34,329 bases of DNA from Treponema sp. (lineage in GTDB: Bacteria; Spirochaetota; Spirochaetia; Treponematales; Breznakiellaceae), in assembly GCA_031264395.1 (NCBI GenBank), contig JAISEB010000232.1, forward strand, positions 1 through 34,329, read 5' to 3'. Of the stretch, positions 31,294-34,329 are shown one piece after another; positions within the stretch are counted from its first letter, which is position 1; each line of letters opens with the position of its first letter. Below the pieces are notes generated by a model. The model had not been told where the DNA came from. It worked only from the letters and a program-made list of their open reading frames with translations, and ran no database searches. A program made the translations under genes and the position numbers.

Positions 31294-34200
31294 CAGGGAA
31301 AAAGTAAAAAAGGTAATCGTCCTCGGTTCGGGCGGCCTTAAAATAGGACAGGCCGGCGAATTCGACTATTCGGGATCACAGGCGCTCAAGGCGCTGCGGG
31401 AAGAAGGGATCAAAACCGTACTGGTAAACCCCAACATCGCCACCATACAGACAAGTGAAGGCATGGCCGACGCAACCTACTTTCTCCCTGTAACTCCTGA
31501 ATATGTAAAGCAGGTAATCGAAAAGGAAAGGCCCGACGGGATCTTCCTTTCCTTCGGCGGGCAGACCGCCCTTAACTGCGGGGTCGCGCTGGAACGGGAC
31601 GGGACCCTCTACAAGTACGGCGTGCGGGTTTTGGGAACCCAGGTCAGGGCCATTGAAGACACGGAGGACAGGGAACGCTTTGTAAAACGCCTTGGGGAAA
31701 TCGGGGCGCTTGTTCCCCGCAGTACGGCTGTGGGGGGAAAGGACGGCGCCGAAGCGGCCGTAAAAACGGCGGTGGAAGCGGCGGAGCGCATCGGGTACCC
31801 TGTAATGATACGGGCCGCCTACGCGCTGGGCGGTTCGGGATCGGGGATATGCCGCAATGAAAAGGAACTTGTCCGCCGCTGTGACCGCATCTTCGCGCGT
31901 TCAAGCGAAACGGGAGAATCGCCACAGGTTTTAATTGAGGAATGGCTCGGGGGCTGGAAGGAAATCGAATACGAAGTAGTCCGGGACTCCGACGACAACT
32001 GCATCACCGTCTGCAACATGGAGAACTTCGATCCGCTGGGCATACACACGGGCGAAAGCATCGTGGTAGCCCCTTCCCAAACCCTCACCGATTCGGAATA
32101 CCACAAACTGCGCCGCATTGCCATAGAGGTAATACGGCATCTGGGCATCGTGGGTGAATGCAACATACAGTACGCGCTGGACCCCGCGTCGGAAGACTAC
32201 CGCATCATCGAGGTGAACGCCCGGCTTTCGCGCAGTTCCGCCCTTGCCTCCAAGGCGACAGGGTACCCGCTGGCCTTTGTCGCGGCGAAACTCGCGCTGG
32301 GTTATTCGCTTGCCGGCATAGAGAACCGCATTACACGGGCGACAAAATCCTGTTTTGAACCGGCCCTTGATTACATCGTGGTCAAGGTTCCCCGCTGGGA
32401 TCTTTCCAAATTCAAAAACGTGGATCTCAGGATAGGCTCCGAAATGAAATCGGTCGGGGAAGTAATGTCCATAGGCCGCGGTTTCGAGGAAGCGCTGCAG
32501 AAGGCGCTTCGCATGACAGGCACAGGCGCGCCGGGACTTGCCGGAGGCGATTCCCTCTGCGGCGCGGGAAGCGGCCGCGGTTTCGGCGGAAAGGAAGGGG
32601 CGGCAAACATACGCGACGCGCTTGCGCGGCCGACCGACAGGCGCGTCTTTGTGATATACCGGGCCCTTGCCGAGGGGTGGACCGTTGACCGCATACACAG
32701 GCTTACGGGCATAGACAAATGGTTCCTCCATAAAATGGCAAACGTCCTTTCGTGCGAACAGGATCTCGTCGCGGCAAAGGAAAAGCCTGTCCTGGACAGG
32801 GAACTTCTTGCGCGCGCAAAGCGCCTGGGATTTTCCGACGGGCGCATAGGGGAACTGGCCGGGGCGGACGAGGCCGGGATACGTTCCCTCCGCGAAGAGT
32901 ACCGCATACGGCCCAGCGTCAAACAGATAGACACGCTGGCGGCGGAGTACCCGGCAAAAACAAACTACCTTTACATGACCTACGGGACAGGCGGCGCGGT
33001 AAACGACGACGTTGCCCCGGCGGCGCGGGGGGTCATGGTGCTCGGATCGGGGGCGTACCGCATAGGAAGCAGCGTGGAATTCGACTGGTGCTGCGTAAAC
33101 GCCGCGGAAACGGCGCACGCGCTGGGCCGCTATTCCATCATGGTGAACTGCAATCCCGAAACGGTCTCCACCGATTACGACATGTGCGACAGGCTTTACT
33201 TTGAGGAACTAACGCTGGAACGCATACTCGACATATGGGAAAGGGAAAGGCCCGGCGGGATCATCCTTTCCATGGGCGGGCAGATCCCCAACAACCTGGC
33301 GACAAAACTCTACGCGGCGGGAACGGTGATCTACGGCACCAGCCCCGAATCCATAGACATGGCGGAAGACCGCAACAAATTTTCAGGCCTCCTTGACAGC
33401 CTGGGGATAGAGCAGCCCGAATGGAAGGAACTGACCGATCTTGCCTCGGCAAAACAGTTCGCCGCCCGCGCGGGTTACCCGGTGCTGATACGGCCGAGCT
33501 ATGTCCTTTCGGGCGCCGCGATGAACATTGCCTGGGACGACGCGAGCCTTGAAAAATCCTTAAGCCTCGCGGCGGACGTTTCCCCCGAACATCCGGTGGT
33601 CATTTCCAAGTTCATTGAAAATTCCAAAGAGATAGAAATAGACGCGGTGGCAAAACGCGGCGACATCATCTTTCACGCAATCACCGAGCACATAGAAAAC
33701 GCCGGCGTCCATTCGGGCGACGCGACGGTGGTGCTTCCCGCGCAGCGGCTCTACATAGAAACGGTCCGGAAAATACGGCGCCTGAGCGAACGGATAGCCC
33801 GCGCGCTTGACATCACAGGACCCTTCAACATACAGTTCCTTGCCCAGCGCAACCGGGTGCGCGTCATCGAATGCAATCTCCGCGCGTCAAGGAGTTTTCC
33901 CTTCTGCTCAAAGATAAGCCGCGTAAACATGATAGATCTCGCGGTGCGGGCCATGCTGGACGAAAAGGTTGAAAAGCCCCCCGTGTCCGCCCTTGACCTC
34001 GAGTGGGTGGGAGTAAAGGCGGCGCAGTTCAGCTTTTCGCGGCTTCACGGCGCGGACCCCGTAAGCGGCGTCGAGATGGCGTCAACAGGAGAAGTGGGCT
34101 GCATAGGATCGGAACTTTCCGACGCCTTTCTTAAATCGCTCCTTTCGGTAGGCTACAGGCTTCCCAAAAAATCCATACTTCTTTCCACAGGCCCCATGGA

Positions 34201-34329
34201 AGACAAACTTGACTTTCTTGACTCCGCCCGCAGTCTCGTGGAAATGGGATACGAACTGTGCGGATCGCGCGGAACGGCGAAGTTCCTTTCGGCCAACGGC
34301 GTGCCTGTCCGCGTCCTCAACTGGCCGCT
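31286..34329 (+). CDS. carB: Carbamoyl-phosphate synthase large subunit (partial, 3' end outside window)
   Basis: The frame is open from ATG 31286 to the right edge (1014 codons). The two homologous ATP-grasp halves are clear. The first has VLGSGGLKIGQAGEFDYSGS, FGGQTALNCG and NARLSRSSALASKATGYPLA. The second has VMVLGSGAYRIGSSVEFDWC, MVNCNPETVSTDYDMCDRLY, SGDATVVLPAQ and ECNLRASRSFPFCSKISRVN. The chain ends inside the C-terminal regulatory MGS-like domain (KKSILLSTGPMEDKL, GTAKFLSANG). It forms carbamoyl phosphate from bicarbonate, ammonia and two ATP in a complex with CarA. The start lies within the last codons of carA, so translation is coupled; GGAAGGAA lies some 13 nt upstream. Confidence 0.97.
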   Translation, partial: MSNREKVKKVIVLGSGGLKIGQAGEFDYSGSQALKALREEGIKTVLVNPNIATIQTSEGMADATYFLPVTPEYVKQVIEKERPDGIFLSFGGQTALNCGVALERDGTLYKYGVRVLGTQVRAIEDTEDRERFVKRLGEIGALVPRSTAVGGKDGAEAAVKTAVEAAERIGYPVMIRAAYALGGSGSGICRNEKELVRRCDRIFARSSETGESPQVLIEEWLGGWKEIEYEVVRDSDDNCITVCNMENFDPLGIHTGESIVVAPSQTLTDSEYHKLRRIAIEVIRHLGIVGECNIQYALDPASEDYRIIEVNARLSRSSALASKATGYPLAFVAAKLALGYSLAGIENRITRATKSCFEPALDYIVVKVPRWDLSKFKNVDLRIGSEMKSVGEVMSIGRGFEEALQKALRMTGTGAPGLAGGDSLCGAGSGRGFGGKEGAANIRDALARPTDRRVFVIYRALAEGWTVDRIHRLTGIDKWFLHKMANVLSCEQDLVAAKEKPVLDRELLARAKRLGFSDGRIGELAGADEAGIRSLREEYRIRPSVKQIDTLAAEYPAKTNYLYMTYGTGGAVNDDVAPAARGVMVLGSGAYRIGSSVEFDWCCVNAAETAHALGRYSIMVNCNPETVSTDYDMCDRLYFEELTLERILDIWERERPGGIILSMGGQIPNNLATKLYAAGTVIYGTSPESIDMAEDRNKFSGLLDSLGIEQPEWKELTDLASAKQFAARAGYPVLIRPSYVLSGAAMNIAWDDASLEKSLSLAADVSPEHPVVISKFIENSKEIEIDAVAKRGDIIFHAITEHIENAGVHSGDATVVLPAQRLYIETVRKIRRLSERIARALDITGPFNIQFLAQRNRVRVIECNLRASRSFPFCSKISRVNMIDLAVRAMLDEKVEKPPVSALDLEWVGVKAAQFSFSRLHGADPVSGVEMASTGEVGCIGSELSDAFLKSLLSVGYRLPKKSILLSTGPMEDKLDFLDSARSLVEMGYELCGSRGTAKFLSANGVPVRVLNWP

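Noticed and set aside
31931..33118. Minus-strand frame of 395 codons inside carB
   Set aside because: carB motifs occupy the plus frame throughout, so this is a shadow.

Overview
The window is a spirochaete chromosome segment, most likely from a GC-rich treponeme (Treponema sensu lato or a relative such as the termite-gut lineages). The assignment rests on spirochaete-specific motility traits: a flbB-fliK-flgD-flgE-flbD-motA-motB-fliL-fliM-fliY-fliO-P-Q-R-flhB-A-F-G-sigma28 order, an FlbB-type periplasmic collar protein, and a FlgE hook protein whose only cysteine lies at residue 178 with a lysine at 165, the pair cross-linked in the Treponema denticola hook. Species cannot be fixed from the sequence alone.

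Layout. (1) 1-4588, minus strand: two tandem paralogous exported proteins, each with a beta-rich N-terminal region, a transglutaminase-like domain and TPR repeats. The upstream paralog lacks the catalytic Cys and His. The downstream one keeps them, carries a Pro/Ala-rich repetitive tail and runs off the left edge. A tRNA-Phe gene with a good sigma70 promoter (4609-4761) lies directly upstream and may drive both. (2) 4816-26262, minus strand: one co-directional motility cluster of 23 tightly packed genes. Going downstream it encodes the collar protein FlbB, hook control and assembly (FliK, FlgD, FlgE), FlbD, stator (MotA, MotB), FliL, the switch (FliM, FliY), the export gate (FliO/P/Q/R, FlhB, FlhA), placement and number control (FlhF, FlhG), an unknown membrane protein, sigma-28, a FapA-family protein and two small unknowns. 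A near-consensus sigma70 promoter (17605-17633) lies between fliY and fliO, so the export-gate/regulator half can probably be transcribed on its own. (3) 26263-26507: a non-coding gap holding a 150-bp imperfect palindrome made of three hairpins, which looks like a dispersed repeat. (4) 26508-29236, minus strand: metallophosphoesterase, CBM9-like protein and SDR oxidoreductase, probably one unit from a promoter at 29258-29286. (5) 29389-34329, plus strand: an AMMECR1-family gene, a terminator-like hairpin, then carA-carB (carbamoyl-phosphate synthase). carB runs off the right edge.

How the genes work together: the central cluster makes hook, stator, rotor and export-gate parts of the periplasmic flagella, together with the regulators that set their number (FlhF/FlhG) and switch on late genes (sigma-28). 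The flanks are unrelated: envelope proteins on the left, small metabolic genes and the first step of pyrimidine/arginine synthesis on the right. I see no CRISPR array, prophage, transposase or defence system. The least explained items are the transglutaminase-like paralog pair, the Met-rich linker in FliY, the 150-bp structured repeat and the unknown genes at the 3' end of the motility cluster.
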